Below, piece by piece: positions 46,055 to 57,399 of a stretch of 64,000 nt of DNA. Numbering within the stretch: the first letter of the stretch is position 1; each line of letters opens with the position of its first letter. Source of the DNA: Melitaea cinxia. Lineage: Eukaryota; Arthropoda; Insecta; Lepidoptera; Nymphalidae. Made by a program: the position numbers and the translations under genes. The stretch is taken from the NCBI RefSeq assembly GCF_905220565.1, contig NC_059413.1, positions 13,803,501-13,867,500 of the forward strand, written 5' to 3'. The notes under the pieces were generated by a model, which worked only from the letters and a program-made list of their open reading frames with translations, did not search any database and was not told where the DNA came from.

Positions 46055-46290
46055 AAGCTTTTCATATAAGGCCCCCGATATGAGAAAAATATGAGGCGTA
46101 AAATCTACCGAACGAATGACCTGGTTTCCGATAGATGGCGTTATTTGATTCGTTTATTTATCATTTTATATGGTTTTAATTTTTTCCTTAGACTAGTAAG
46201 CCTTTTTTTGCCTATTTAGACAGTCGATCTGAAGGTGTAAACTCGAGTCGTGCGTCAGAGTTGACACACACACATACTTTTTAAGTACCT
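46055..46290 (-). repeat. inverted copy of the repeat at 880..1145
   Basis: catataaggcccccgatatg, cgaacgaatgacctggtttc, ccgatagatggcgttatttg and agacagtcgatctgaaggtg are complements of the 0.9-1.1 kb sequence in the same order. Confidence 0.78.
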
Positions 46291-46295
46291 ATAAC

Positions 46296-46445
46296 GTAGA
46301 TGGTCGTCTGTTCATGAAGTAGGCAACTTAATTTCTGTATTACAGCTGGCTGATTTATATAGAAACATATTTTTTAAATAAATATATGTATAAATTATAC
46401 ATAGTAAATAAATAAATATATAGTACACCCAGACTCGTGGTAGCA
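46296..46445 (-). repeat. 3' part of the second tRNA-derived SINE family
   Basis: Complement of the SINE body: tggtcgtctgttc, gtaggcaacttaa, acagctggctgat and then acacccagactcgtgg. Confidence 0.6.
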
Positions 46446-46559
46446 AGCCATGTAACTTCCAACTTCAGACTCGGACCGATAACTACTTACAGTTAATCAC
46501 AGTAGAATGTTACTCTAAAAATAACCACAGAATTTATGAACATTTGCTATATGCTTTTC

Positions 46560-46700
46560 TGCTTGGTAATAAAACTACAAAAAATATCTCATAGCAGTCG
46601 CTGCTCGATAGACTACTGCGTCAGAGGTCCGGACACCCACACACTATCAAAACAAACACCCAGACCACGACAAACGCGGCTTGTACAAATATTTGATGTT
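46560..46700 (-). repeat. diverged middle fragment of the tRNA-derived SINE family
   Basis: Its complement contains the cgtggtctgggtgtttg core of the SINE body; the ends are degraded. Confidence 0.5.
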
Positions 46701-46704
46701 CTTT

Positions 46705-47454
46705 GACGTGCTAAAGGTTCATACAATAAGGCCGCATTCACTGTTAATATTCCACTTCTGTTTGTCGTAGCTTGATTTTTAGAGCTTCCCTCGATAGACT
46801 GGCGTTATCAGAAATTACATTTTAAATAGGATCGTTAGATAGAAGAACATACTAAAATAAAGTTTGCAGTTTGACATCTAATAAATGAATGTAATAATCG
46901 TATAAGGATTTTCGACTCCTAAGGGGATAATAGGAAGAAAAGTATAGTTTTTTTATTAGTGACATATTGTTATTCAACAAATATATACAGTGTAAATAAT
47001 ATATAGTAAAATTCTCGTGAAAAATACCTTCTGTCAATAATGTAAAAGGGTTGAGCTTAGTCAACTACATTGTTTAACTGCAATTTTTCTATCAAATATA
47101 AAGATTTTTACCATGTTTTATATTTTTATTTAAAAACCGGAATCGACAGCTTTACTTGATTCGAGGTGCGGTGGGAAAACCCACAAGGGTAAACATTACA
47201 AGGCTGAATTTCTGTACAGAAATATAAAAATCAGCTCCCAGCGGAAGTCGAAACCACCATCATCGGTGTTAATGGATCTTTTATATTACTACAGCAAAAC
47301 GATTCTCATGTTTACACATTAGATCACTAGACTGTTAAATCCTTGTGGTTTCGCGCAAGCGAATAAAAAATCGCCATCAATTGGCAATTTACATTGACAA
47401 GTGATATAGCGTGGGTAGTTGTAAAAATAATCAATTAAATACGCATTGTTAGTA
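46705..47454. other. no feature seen
   Basis: AT-rich intronic DNA. Confidence 0.4.
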
Positions 47455-47577
47455 CTCTATAAATATTATATATAGTACTATATATTAGTTATAACTCAAA
47501 AAGTACTTGTCAGATCGCACAACGGTCGGTACACCCAATAAAAAGTTATGAGTCAATACCTTTTTTGAAGTCGGTTA
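47455..47577 (+). repeat. short fragment related to the AACCGACTTC repeat
   Basis: ataactcaaaaagtacttgt, ggtacacccaataaaaagtt and the end tttgaagtcggttaaag. Confidence 0.5.
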
Positions 47578-47959
47578 AAGCACAATTATTTATAACCCTA
47601 ACACAGACAAAGTCGCAGCCTAACGGGCTTTATTTTAATAAATATTGCAGTCAGATTTATTTAACGAACGTATTATTAATTATTCTAGTGTTTGAAACGA
47701 GATACCCTGACTCGTTCAATCTATTTGTTTGTGTTAAATAGTGATTAAAATTTGAAATTCTATGCATAATATACGCCTAACGAGAGACAACAAACTCAGC
47801 ATACACTGAACTAGTATTTAAACGCGAGTAAACGGGTAGCTCGAGGGTTTTTGATTGTGATATTTATATACCTACAGGTAAGTAATATAACAAGTAAATG
47901 AATGATTAATAATTGTATTAAGTTAACAAATAAATGGATGATTTTTTTTTAATACAACT

Positions 47960-48182
47960 AGATCGGTAAACAAGCTTCGGCTCAACTGATGATGAGCGAT
48001 TACCGTAGCTTATAGACGCTTGTAACACCAGAAGCATCGCAAGCGCATTGCCGACCCTATCCCCAATTCTCCCCACGAACTCGGGTCACCTTACACACCA
48101 ACAGGAACACAACACTGCATGAAAGCAGTATTATTTAGCTGTGATTTTGAGCAGCATATTTTCTGCTGTGTCCTATCTCTAT
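47960..48182 (-). mobile_element. GGTCGGCAACGCG-family copy, minus orientation
   Basis: Complement of the family: atcgcaagcgcattgccgac, aacaggaacacaacactgc and gattttgagcagcatatttt are all seen. Confidence 0.78.
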
Positions 48183-48189
48183 ATATAAA

Positions 48190-48780
48190 TTATTGTACAT
48201 CAAGGATTTATACAAAGAATAAAAGTCAACAAACGAAAAAAGATTTAGACCCAACAGGCCGTTACTCTTTCAATCAACCATCATCAAGCTCAGATTGACT
48301 GACAGACAACGCAGAACAGATACTAGGTACCAGTGATGTGTTATAAAACATGCGTCTATATATTACTAAGCAGAATATTTTGATTGTTTGTTTGTTTAGA
48401 CAGCCTTGTCTTGTTGTACGGATCGTTTTGTCCATTATCTTTATCATGTTTATATATTAGATAGAATAGAATATGCCTAATAGCAAACTATTATATATAT
48501 ATAATAACAGATAAATATACATAAGAACAGTTATGTATAAAACTATATAATGTACTCTGCATTTACAATGACTTAAAATGATAAACAAATGTGGAGCAGA
48601 AATACTTTTAAAGAATGCAAAGTAATATACAAGATATTCATTTTACCAGCTTCTTTATTTAGTCCTTTTTAGATTCGTAGAGATGCGAGATAGCGTGTAT
48701 TCAAACAAGTTATTATGCAAATAAATCGTTTGTTTTATAACTCAAGTGTGACTTAGTCTTTTAACTACTAAAGTGGCAAT
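48190..48780. other. no feature seen
   Basis: AT-rich intronic DNA before the perfect hairpin. Confidence 0.45.
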
Positions 48781-48783
48781 CAA

Positions 48784-48833
48784 ATACGACTGGATAGTAA
48801 GCATTGAGGTCAATGCTTACTATCCAGTCGTAT
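48784..48833. repeat. perfect 24-bp-arm hairpin with 2-base loop
   Basis: 48784..48807 and 48810..48833 are perfectly complementary around gg. The last 10 bp of the right arm, ccagtcgtat, are then tandemly repeated. It abuts the repeat copy at 48841. Confidence 0.9.
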
Positions 48834-48840
48834 CCAGTCG

Positions 48841-49111
48841 TATCCATCAGGGTATATCCTACTCAAAATCTGGAGCAACCTGTGTGGGGAAAGAACTCAA
48901 CCTTACAGACGATCACAGCTAAATAATACTGGTTTAGTGTTGTGATTCTGTGGTGAGTAAAGTGGCCTGAGCTCCTGTGGAAGGGTAAGGGCAGGGTCGG
49001 CAACGCGGTTGCGATGCTTCTGGTGTTGCAACCTCGTTTATTTTGGTTGTTTGCTGTGTTTTGCTTACCATCGGGTAGACCGTAGGCTTGTTTGCAGAAC
49101 TAATTGTATAA
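48841..49111 (+). mobile_element. GGTCGGCAACGCG-family copy next to a perfect hairpin
   Basis: tatcctactcaaaatctgga through gtcggcaacgcggttgcgat to an A tail near 49110. Diverged in the second half. Confidence 0.72.
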
Positions 49112-49114
49112 AAA

Positions 49115-50030
49115 AGGTGGTAATAGCGGCATATGGATGCTTGTAAAATTATGAGCATTACGCGCACTATGCAGACTCTACCTCAACTGTACTCTACCTA
49201 TACCCAGCGCATCCTCAAAAGGTCTGGCTACCTTACTTCAAGGGAACAAGACAACTTGAGAACTATATAATTAGACTGTGCATTTTTGTAAAGTACTCCT
49301 CCAATCTGAATGTTCTTGTTTTCCAGTACGATATTTTCTTCTCTACCTTCTTCTTCTTAGCTTGCGGATTCTACCTCTGTTATCAAGACGCTTTTGGCTA
49401 CCTCACTTATCCCAGCAACATATCTTGAGCGTAGTATTGTGATTTTGCATTGCCAATTTTTATACACAATAAGTTATTTTTTTTAAATACTTTTTTGTAT
49501 ACCACAACTTCATAATGCTCATTAAATATAGTTTTAGAATATTACTGTGTGGTAATTATAAATTAAAAGTTATAAAAAAGGATCAAACTTTAAAAACAAT
49601 TCTCTCCATTAAAAATCGACTCGGGTAACATCACTAAGTATTATTTCCATCGTTGCATATTTCGCACACGTGCAGTCACTGGCTGGCGGCGTGTAAAATT
49701 TTAATCGTTATTGGCGGGTGCGTCGGCCAGGCGATATGTACTATATTTGTAGAATCTTTATTCTCTGCTTGCTGTACTTGTACGTGTCTAGGTGATATGG
49801 GGGTACCTTTTTTAGTTTTAAGCGATGGTTTTTTTTTGTAGAAGCAAATAACTTCGTCAGAAAGACAGTTAAAACGTTTTGTAACTATAGAAGTAAGTTG
49901 AAATGTTTGGAGAGCTGTAATGTTAGAGTTTTGTTGTGTAACCACATAAATTGAATTTTATCAACAAAAACGAATGTTCTTTATTTTTATATATATTTTA
50001 TCTTAATATTATTTATCTATATTTAAAATC
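49115..50030. other. no gene recognised
   Basis: Degraded pieces similar to the 35.5-kb patch at 49190..49260; otherwise AT-rich. Confidence 0.4.
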
Positions 50031-50034
50031 TATA

Positions 50035-50335
50035 CAAATAAATAAAATTGTAGTGTCTGTTAGTAATAATAAAATAACCGCTTTTTACTAAATCCATATG
50101 TATGTATTCTATAAAGTATACACGGCACATATACTAAAATAATATTTTTGACAATTTTTGTCTGTCTGAAACGGCTGCGCCGATTTTGATGGGACTTTCG
50201 CTGGCAGATAGCTGATGTAATAAGGAGTAACTTAGGCTTTTATCATAGAAATTAATTTATTTTATAACTCTGCGAACTGAACAATAACTTTTATATTAAA
50301 TTTCACGCGAATGAAGTCGCGGGCACAGCTAGTAT
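50035..50335 (-). repeat. GTGGGCACAGCTAGTA repeat, minus orientation
   Basis: It closely follows the 10.6-kb copy (gataatgaataaggagtaac-type block and gtcgcgggcacagctagtat). It ends about 40 bp before the mariner. Confidence 0.65.
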
Positions 50336-50989
50336 ACAAATATTTCAAATAAAACCTATTACGATGATATACTAGATCGTTCAATAAGTCCCGAGACTAA
50401 CCTGGAAATGGCGCATATATTAAAAACTCTTTTGATTTTTAAAAAGTACTGGCTATCAATACAAGAATATGTGTCAAATTTTTAAAAATGGAACAATAAA
50501 ATTATTGATTTTGAAACATTTAAGTGACGCTACGGTTGTAATTTCGATACAATGGAAAAAAACGAGTTTCGCGTGTTGATAAAACATTGTTTTTTAATGG
50601 GAAAAAATACCGTTGAAGCACAGCAATGGCTTATAAAATGTTATGCAGGATCACCTCACTCTAAAGCAACCATTTGTCGGTGGTATGCCGACTTCAAACG
50701 CGGTCGCATGGACACCAATGATGGGGAACGCTCAGGTCGTCCAAATGAAGCAGTGACTCAACAAAATATTAAACAAGTCCTCAAAATCGTATTGGAAGAT
50801 CGGAAGGTAAAAGTGCGAGAGATAGCCGAGATAGTGAAGATTTCAGCGGGTAGTGTTTTCATTATTTTACATAAATATTTGGCCATGAAAAAGCTTTTTT
50901 CTAAGTGGGTGCCGCGTTTGCTTACAACTAATCAAAAGGAACAACGTATCAATGATTCAGAGCGATGTTTGGCGCTGATGAATCATAAT

Positions 50990-51751
50990 ATAAAAATAGG
51001 TAAAAAAGCTTTTTAAGTTAAACGGTTTTATGTTAAACATACATTGCAATGTTTAAGATAAATGTACTAAAAACCAAAAAATAATAAAATAGATACAGTC
51101 GTGGGAATTATAAACATATGCATAGACTAGACTAAAATAAAACCGTGGGGCACGTCAATTGTCTACAATCGTTGATTAAAATGTTTGTTTTGTAATGTTA
51201 CACTATAATTAGGCAGTTGTTCAACCGACAACGATGGACGTGTGATAAGTAGGGCTAGAATGTGGAAACAAGCTAGCAAGCTCGATTATAAGCGAGTTTT
51301 AGGGTTTCATAGTGGTGAGCGAGTAGTACTTTTATCATATGTTTTGTCGATTAAAGACAAACTACGAGCAGTGAAACGATTCCTCGCCAGCCAGCAGTGT
51401 GAATGTCCAACGATAAACTAGTTGAAACATCTCTTTTATTTACATGGAGTGTATAACTATTGGAATTTCCATGAGCAAGAAAATAGTAAGTAATTTCCTC
51501 ACCGTCTGCGGGCCAACTGCCTATTTTAACGACGAATTAAACGATTCTTCTATCGCACATTAAGTCGATAATTTGTAGACAATTGACGTGCCCCACGGTC
51601 TTATTTTAGTCTAGTCTATGCATATGTTTATAATTCCCACGACTTTATCTATTTTATTATTTTTTGGTTTTTAGTACATTTATCTTAAACATTGCAATGT
51701 ATGTTTAACATAAAACCGTTTAACTTAAAAAGCTTTTTTACCTATTTTTAT
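50990..51751. repeat. 762-bp inverted-repeat unit with 177-bp arms
   Basis: The arm 50990..51166 is repeated in inverse orientation at 51575..51751, equal in length and nearly identical (few mismatches seen, e.g. gatacagtcg versus gataaagtcg). The 408-bp centre has no recognisable ORF. The form resembles a foldback element or long-TIR MITE. Confidence 0.85.
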
Positions 51752-51842
51752 TTTCTAGTTTTTAGTTTTTATTTCGCATTCTGTTTAATTCATTTAGTGC
51801 TTCATTATTGCAAGGCCCATCTTAAATATTGAGGTTGTATAG

Positions 51843-52420
51843 TGCACTGTATTCTTCTTGTCAAGCCCTTTTATTTGATACCCATATTGGTGGGATTGAT
51901 AAAAAATTGTTATCAGACATTTGGTAGCGGCGGCCAGCTTAGATTTCAATTTTACACAGTAAATTGTATTCTACTTGTTGAGACCTTTCATTTGATACCC
52001 ATTGTTGATGGGATTGATAAAACCTAAGTTATCCGCCATTTTGTAGAGGCCGCCATCTTGGATTTTAATTTTATATAGTACATTGATTATACTGGTTGAG
52101 CACTTTCATTTGATACCCATATTGATGGGATCGATAAAACCTACGTTATCCGCCATTTTGTAGCGGCCGCCATCTTGTATTTCAATTTTTTATAGTATAT
52201 TGTATTCTGCTTGTTGAGCCCTTTCATTTGATACCCATATTGATGGGATTGATAAAACCTACGTTATCCGCTATTTTGTAGCGGCCGCCATCTTGGATTT
52301 CAATTTTTTATAGTATATTGTATTCTGCTTGTTGAGCCCTTTCATTTGATACCCATATTGATGGGATTAATAAAACATAAATTATCTGCCATTTTGTAGC
52401 GGCGGCCATCTTGAATTTAT
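51843..52420 (+). repeat. 118-bp minisatellite, about five units
   Basis: The landmark tttgatacccat recurs at about 51874, 51991, 52109, 52227 and 52345, spacing 117-118 bp. Each unit also has a ccgccatcttgg-type block. Units 3-5 are most alike. Such units are seen as internal repeats of lepidopteran non-autonomous elements, which is my recollection rather than a search. Confidence 0.9.
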
Positions 52421-52523
52421 AATGATAATGAATAAACATAATTGTATTGTCACCAAAATCCAAAGTGTATACAAAATTTCAGATTAATCGGTTGACAGGA
52501 AGAGGGTGAAATTTGAATTACTA

Positions 52524-52657
52524 AATTTGACCCAAGAATAAATAATAAAAAATAAAACAAACGGGGTGAGCTAAATAAAACCGTTTAATAAATTTGACCC
52601 AAGAATAAATAATAAAAAATAAAACAAACGGGGTGAGCTAAATAAAACCGTTTAAAA
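52524..52657 (+). repeat. two 67-bp direct repeats at the end of the insertion
   Basis: The second copy starts 67 bp after the first (tgacccaagaataaataat at 52528 and 52595). Both end in aaataaaaccgttta, and the second abuts the mariner sequence. Confidence 0.85.
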
Positions 52658-53649
52658 AAGGATTTTTTACGTCGGTATGTAACAATGGATGAAACCTGGA
52701 TATACCATTTCACTCCGGAATCCAATCGGCAGGCAGAGGAGTGGAGAGCGGCTGGTGAAAGCCGCCCGAAGCGTCCAAAAACTCAGAAATCGGCCGGTAA
52801 GGTTATGGCGTGTATATTTTGGGATGCGCATGGAATACTTTTCATCGACTACCTTGAAAAGGGGCAAAATATAAATAGTGACTCTTACATGTGCTTATTG
52901 GAGCGATTGAAGTACGAAATTGCGGATAAACGGCCTCACATGAACAAAAAGAAAGTGGTGTTTCACCAGGACAACGCTCCTTGCCACAAGTCCGTGAGAA
53001 CGATGGCCAAAATTAACGAATTGGGCTTTGAATTGCTTCCTCATTCCCCTTATTCGCCAGACTTGGCCCCCAGCGATTACTGGCTGTTTGCAGACCTCAA
53101 AAAAATGCTTCAGGGTAAGAAATTTGACTCAAATAGTGAAGTTATCGCAGCAACGGAGGCTTATTTTGAAGCCAAAGACAAATCGTTCTACACACATGGG
53201 ATAGAAAAGTTAGAAAAGCGTTGGAGGGACTGTATCGCTCTTGGAGGAGACTATGTTGATGAATAAAAATTAATTTTATAAAAAAGACCTTTTTTTAGTA
53301 CTTAGTCTCGGGACTTATTGAACCACGTGTTAGTATACTTATACCTATAATACGAATGCTTTGTTAGTCAAATAAGCTGTACGTCCGCGATTACATCGCT
53401 TAATTAACTTTACATTGTAGTAATGAATCCTTACATCAGATAAAGGAATTGCTTTGTACAATGCTAGCGTTATTGTTTACATATGCAATAAATACATAGC
53501 TTCAACGAGTATGATAATAGGGACCATTGTTTTGTTAACTGAAGATGGTTTTAAAATGCCTATCAAATAAAATAAGATACTAATTACAGCAGTTCTTTAA
53601 AGTTATCTCTTAGGGGAGCGTTTAAAGAGCTCTATAAGAATATTTATAA

Positions 53650-53824
53650 TCTTATAACTCTTCCGATACGGCTAGACCGATTTTTATGAAATTTTGTGTG
53701 CATATCGGGTAGTTCTGAGAATCGGCTAACATCTATTTTTCGTTCGCCTAAGTTATAAGGGAAGGGGGGTACTAAGGGGGTTAATAACATATATGGCAAA
53801 ACAACGTTTGTGGGGTCAGCTAGT
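53650..53824 (-). repeat. copy of the CTGACCCAGCAAACG repeat
   Basis: cttccgatacggctagaccg through gcaaaacaacgtttgtgggg tcagctagta. Confidence 0.7.
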
Positions 53825-54073
53825 ATGTATATACTTAAGATCGAATTTCGATATTAATTTTAATACTATTTTATTCGTGCTTAGCTGCCCCAGCAAGATA
53901 TTGATAAATTTAAAGGTGTAGTGTTAGTACATGCAGCAATAAAATCTTGTTACACGGACAAACAGGCACAGTTACGTAATTAAATAATCAATACCTATAA
54001 TAAATATGCAAATGTAATATGTTTGTGCACGCCAACCTGCGGTTTTCACTAATATATTGTGGTAAGCTTCACG

Positions 54074-54413
54074 CTGACGATGCCTAAGCTGACGCCGCTG
54101 GCGCAACGGTCACAGCCATGGATTGTACCTGTAGCGCTGGCCCGCACATGACAAACATCTGTATTGGCCATACAGGTGTTTGCCGTGGTCTGGGTGTTTG
54201 TACAGTCCTTGTGGGTCTCCCCACTGTGCCTCGGAGAGCACGTTAAGCCGTCGGTCCCGGTTGTTATCATGTACACCTGATAGCGATCGTTACTCATAGT
54301 AGGGAATATATCTGCCAACCCGCATCGGAGCAGCGTGGTGGATTAAGCTCTGATCCTTCTCCTACATGGGGAAAGAGGCCTATGCCCAATAGTGGGATTT
54401 TACAGGCTGAAGC
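54074..54413 (+). mobile_element. tRNA-derived SINE lacking box B, with target-site duplication
   Basis: The same family, flanked by the 12-bp duplication gtaagcttcacg at 54062..54073 and 54414..54425. The ggttgcgggttcgatc segment holding box B is deleted, and about 18 extra bases precede the usual 5' end. Confidence 0.88.
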
Positions 54414-54429
54414 GTAAGCTTCACGTAAC

Positions 54430-55610
54430 ATTTAGTGTTTTTTTCATGTCAATCGGTTCATAAATAAAAAAGTGATGCCAATTTAAAGAATCACGTTGAA
54501 CATGTAAATACGCAAACGACGATGTTTATAATCAAAAATAAACCAAAAAATATATCCAAAAATGCTGTCCAAAGTCACTATTCCACTCGGACGAAGTCGT
54601 GGGCACAGCGAGTTATACTAAATTAATTATATTATTGTAATTTAAAAAAATTATTTCATATTAAAAAAAAACAGCGAGACAACTTAATAAAACAGATAGT
54701 TTTACCTCTTCACATATGTATGTATTATCAATCATAAACCAGCCTTTTTACTAACAACGAACTTAAACCTATTTAATGCTAGTAAATAATTATCAGTAAG
54801 TAATGTTCTACAATCCACGTTAGAGTCTACAGTACAGTGAAACCAAATAGTGATACAGCAAAAACGTACACATATTCCCTCGTAATCCTGTTAATATTAT
54901 TATAATGAATGCGAAAGCTTCCATGGCGAACTCTTCACGGTGTATTTCAAATACTTTTCCTAGTTTCAGACGTATGAAATACTCTCATTTGTCTCGAGTT
55001 ATTGTTACAAAACATTAAACGCTGTTTTTGAAATGAATACAATGAAACTTTTTAGGGCGAACCCATCTTTGCCTTAATAAAAATAGGTATGTACTAAATT
55101 GAAAATACCTAAAAATAAATAAAGAATAGTCTATAACTATTAAATATGTTTATATATAGGTCCGGTCGTGTTTCTAAGTTACCATTATATTACAGATTAG
55201 TTTAGTTTTTCATGATCAAGTTAAATATTATATACCTAGCGATGTAAAGAGCCTTCAGATTTTTTTCGCTTATATGTTTAAATTTTGTTTTATTGCCTTA
55301 ACCTTATAAAATAAAATAAGTTTATACTAAGTCTGCAGTGGTAAGATACGATTCCCTACGTTTACTTGTGCCAACAAGACCCCCTATAATTTCGTCTAAC
55401 GTGGGGGAAGATCACCCTAAATCACTCCCTCCCTCTAGGGGTGCTCTTAAAGCTACTTAAGAAAGCCTTCAAAAATACTATAAGCTTTATACTTTATGAC
55501 ATACGCAGTTCGCTCGATTTTAATAATTTAAATAATTATTTTATGTTCGTTCAAATTTTTAAAACAAAATCGCTATTACGATTTAGTCTTTTTAGGCACA
55601 ATTATGTGTT
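54430..55610. other. no gene recognised
   Basis: AT-rich intronic DNA with one terminal repeat scrap near 54600. Confidence 0.4.
54545..54620 (-). repeat. terminal fragment of the GTGGGCACAGC repeat
   Basis: Only the end gacgaagtcgtgggcacagc is recognisable. Confidence 0.4.
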
Positions 55611-55880
55611 TCAGCCTCTTACATCTCACTGCTGGGCATACACTTCTTTTTCCACGTAGGAGAGGGATCAGAGCTTAATCAATCACGTTGTTCCACGTGG
55701 GTTGGCGGATATATCCCTACTATGAGTAACGATCGCTGTCAGGTATGTATGAATAGCCAGGATCGACAGCTTAATGTGCTCTCCGAGGCACGATGGGGAG
55801 ACACACAACGACAGACATTCAAACAGGAAATAAATATTTGTACCAACACAAATATCCATCCCGAGCGGGAATCGAACCCC
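55611..55880 (-). mobile_element. diverged tRNA-derived SINE
   Basis: A minus-orientation relative of the same family: ctcactgctgggcat marks the 3' end and gggaatcgaacccc is the box B complement. The 5' box A end is missing or unrecognisable. Confidence 0.75.
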
Positions 55881-55884
55881 AGGA

Positions 55885-56476
55885 TGAATTATTTAGAAAT
55901 TCATTTTTATACATAACAAAATTTGACTTTCGTCACGGCTCAAAATTTTCATTAATTTTGTAAAATATATATTTTGTATTCGGTGTACATACCTATTGTT
56001 CAGTCAAAATAAACAATTTTATATTGATTTTCCTTAATATTCATTTTCAAGTTATCATAAGTTATTACAACTTTTAAAAGTAACCTAACTCTACTACAGA
56101 CAACTCCTGTATACATTCGCAGTATTTTAAGACAAGAGTGACGTCAAGAGACGTTGATTTAATTTAATTTGTAAGCCAATTGAATGTAGCTTGTGTATTA
56201 CATTTATGAAAGCACTTAAGGGTGCTTTTACCCGCTCTCAGCGTACACATCTTTTTAGAAATACATTTTAATATTATATATAATTTTTTTAAATAAATAG
56301 GCGTCTCGCCTGGTTTCATAGGCGTTGTTTCGCCACTTGAAAGAAGGGTGAAAACACTTTTAATTAGTAGATATAAATATACGGCTGACAAACGAATGTT
56401 TTGAAACCAGACTGGGAATTTCTGAGTTTATTCATTTTACGGCAAAGCCAAAAGGAGGATTATAATTTTTGCAGTC

Positions 56477-56513
<37 letters not shown>

Positions 56514-56925
56514 TTTATCTGTTCCCTCATATCTATCTAAAGTACTTGTCATATTTAGACAAAAAAGGTATCATTAGAAGGGTCTTAATTGTCGTCTGGT
56601 TATTTATAGGTTATAATGCTATCACACTATATTGAATGTTGCGCCCTCTAAAAGACATAAAGTGACGTACAAAATTTTAATTATATTTTGGCAAACAGAA
56701 TATTTATTAACCGCCGACATCACTTCAGCATTTTGTAAGTCGGTTAAAAATAATCTAATTAAGACAAAGCATGTATTTTGCAGCTGACGGTTGCCGCATT
56801 ATTATTCGTGTTTATCTGCGGTGCTCGTAGTTTTACTAATTTTGTTTTTGTTTGACCAGCACGAAGTCCTAATACTTAAACGATTTTCAAAGCAAGCCTA
56901 AATGATGTTTAACCAGCTCTTACTC
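55885..56925. other. no gene recognised
   Basis: AT-rich with a (TA)n run and a short gtaagtcggttaaaaa repeat end near 56735. Confidence 0.4.
56481..56509. repeat. (TA)n microsatellite
   Basis: About 14 uninterrupted TA units. Confidence 0.9.
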
Positions 56926-56929
56926 TTGT

Positions 56930-57150
56930 GAAACCGGGCACAGAAGGAAATATTTTACTTCAAATCTTAAGTAACTGCGAAAGTCTCCTTGCAGATCATT
57001 ACCAAACTGTATTGCTCTCAAGTTGTGTTGTGTTTCTGTGGTAAGGAACCAGAGCTTCTAGAAATGTTCTATTTTGTCATCTGGGGTACAGTCAGCAACG
57101 CGCTTGTGATCTGGTAACTGGTATAAATAATTCTTTTATCTGGTGGTAAA
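56930..57150 (+). repeat. diverged GGTCGGCAACGCG-family copy
   Basis: It shares cacagaaggaaatatt, gttgtgttgtgtttctgtgg and cagtcagcaacgcgcttgtg with the family. Confidence 0.6.
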
Positions 57151-57399
57151 GTCTGAGCTGAATATACAGGAAAGAAATCTCTCAATTGATTCAATTGTTT
57201 AATCGATTCTTGACTCAGTCATCGACTAACCCTAAATGCCCCATACATTTTATATGTGATTAGTCAATATCAAGTGCAATTTAATTAAAGTAACGAGTCA
57301 GCCATGTTCACCTCATGAGGGAAGTTCGACTTTAAATCAAGTAATTATTTTAAAGATGTTTTATAAACTAAGTTATAAGTTAACGACGATGACAGTTAT

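Larger units (their letters stand above)
50990..52654. mobile_element. composite insertion within mariner (hairpin plus minisatellite)
   Basis: All DNA between the two mariner halves is foreign to the transposase. It comprises a 762-bp inverted-repeat unit, then a 118-bp minisatellite, then two 67-bp direct repeats. The motif aaacggttttat or its complement recurs at both outer ends (near 51018 and 52647) and at internal unit ends. This suggests one element rather than several. No coding sequence of recognisable function was found. The exact insertion point and target duplication are unresolved because both junctions carry similar A/T runs. Confidence 0.7.
50552..53266 (+). pseudogene. mariner transposase, split into two halves
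   Basis: The N-terminal half (50552..50989) holds the paired helix-turn-helix domain, the GRP motif (SGRPNEAV) and the WVPRLLT linker. The C-terminal half resumes in frame at about 52655 with KKDFLRRY and TMDETW. It runs to a normal stop at 53266. Catalytic aspartates are present in TMDETW, HQDNAPCH and SPDLAPSDYW. The last two are separated by exactly 34 residues, defining DD34D. Apart from the insertion, no other disabling change is evident. The interrupted gene cannot make a full transposase unless the insert is spliced out. Confidence 0.92.
50375..53330 (+). mobile_element. mariner (DD34D) element interrupted by a 1.66-kb insertion
   Basis: Matching 22-bp terminal inverted repeats occur at 50379..50400 (gttcaataagtcccgagact and two more bases) and, complementary, at 53302..53323. 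Both lie just inside TA dinucleotides. Without the insertion (50990..52654) the element is about 1.3 kb, the normal mariner size. The exact outermost bases are uncertain because the two ends differ slightly outside the 22-bp core. Confidence 0.88.

Noticed and set aside
51843..52420. CRISPR-like array
   Set aside because: The repeats are directly tandem with no unique spacers, and the DNA is eukaryotic.
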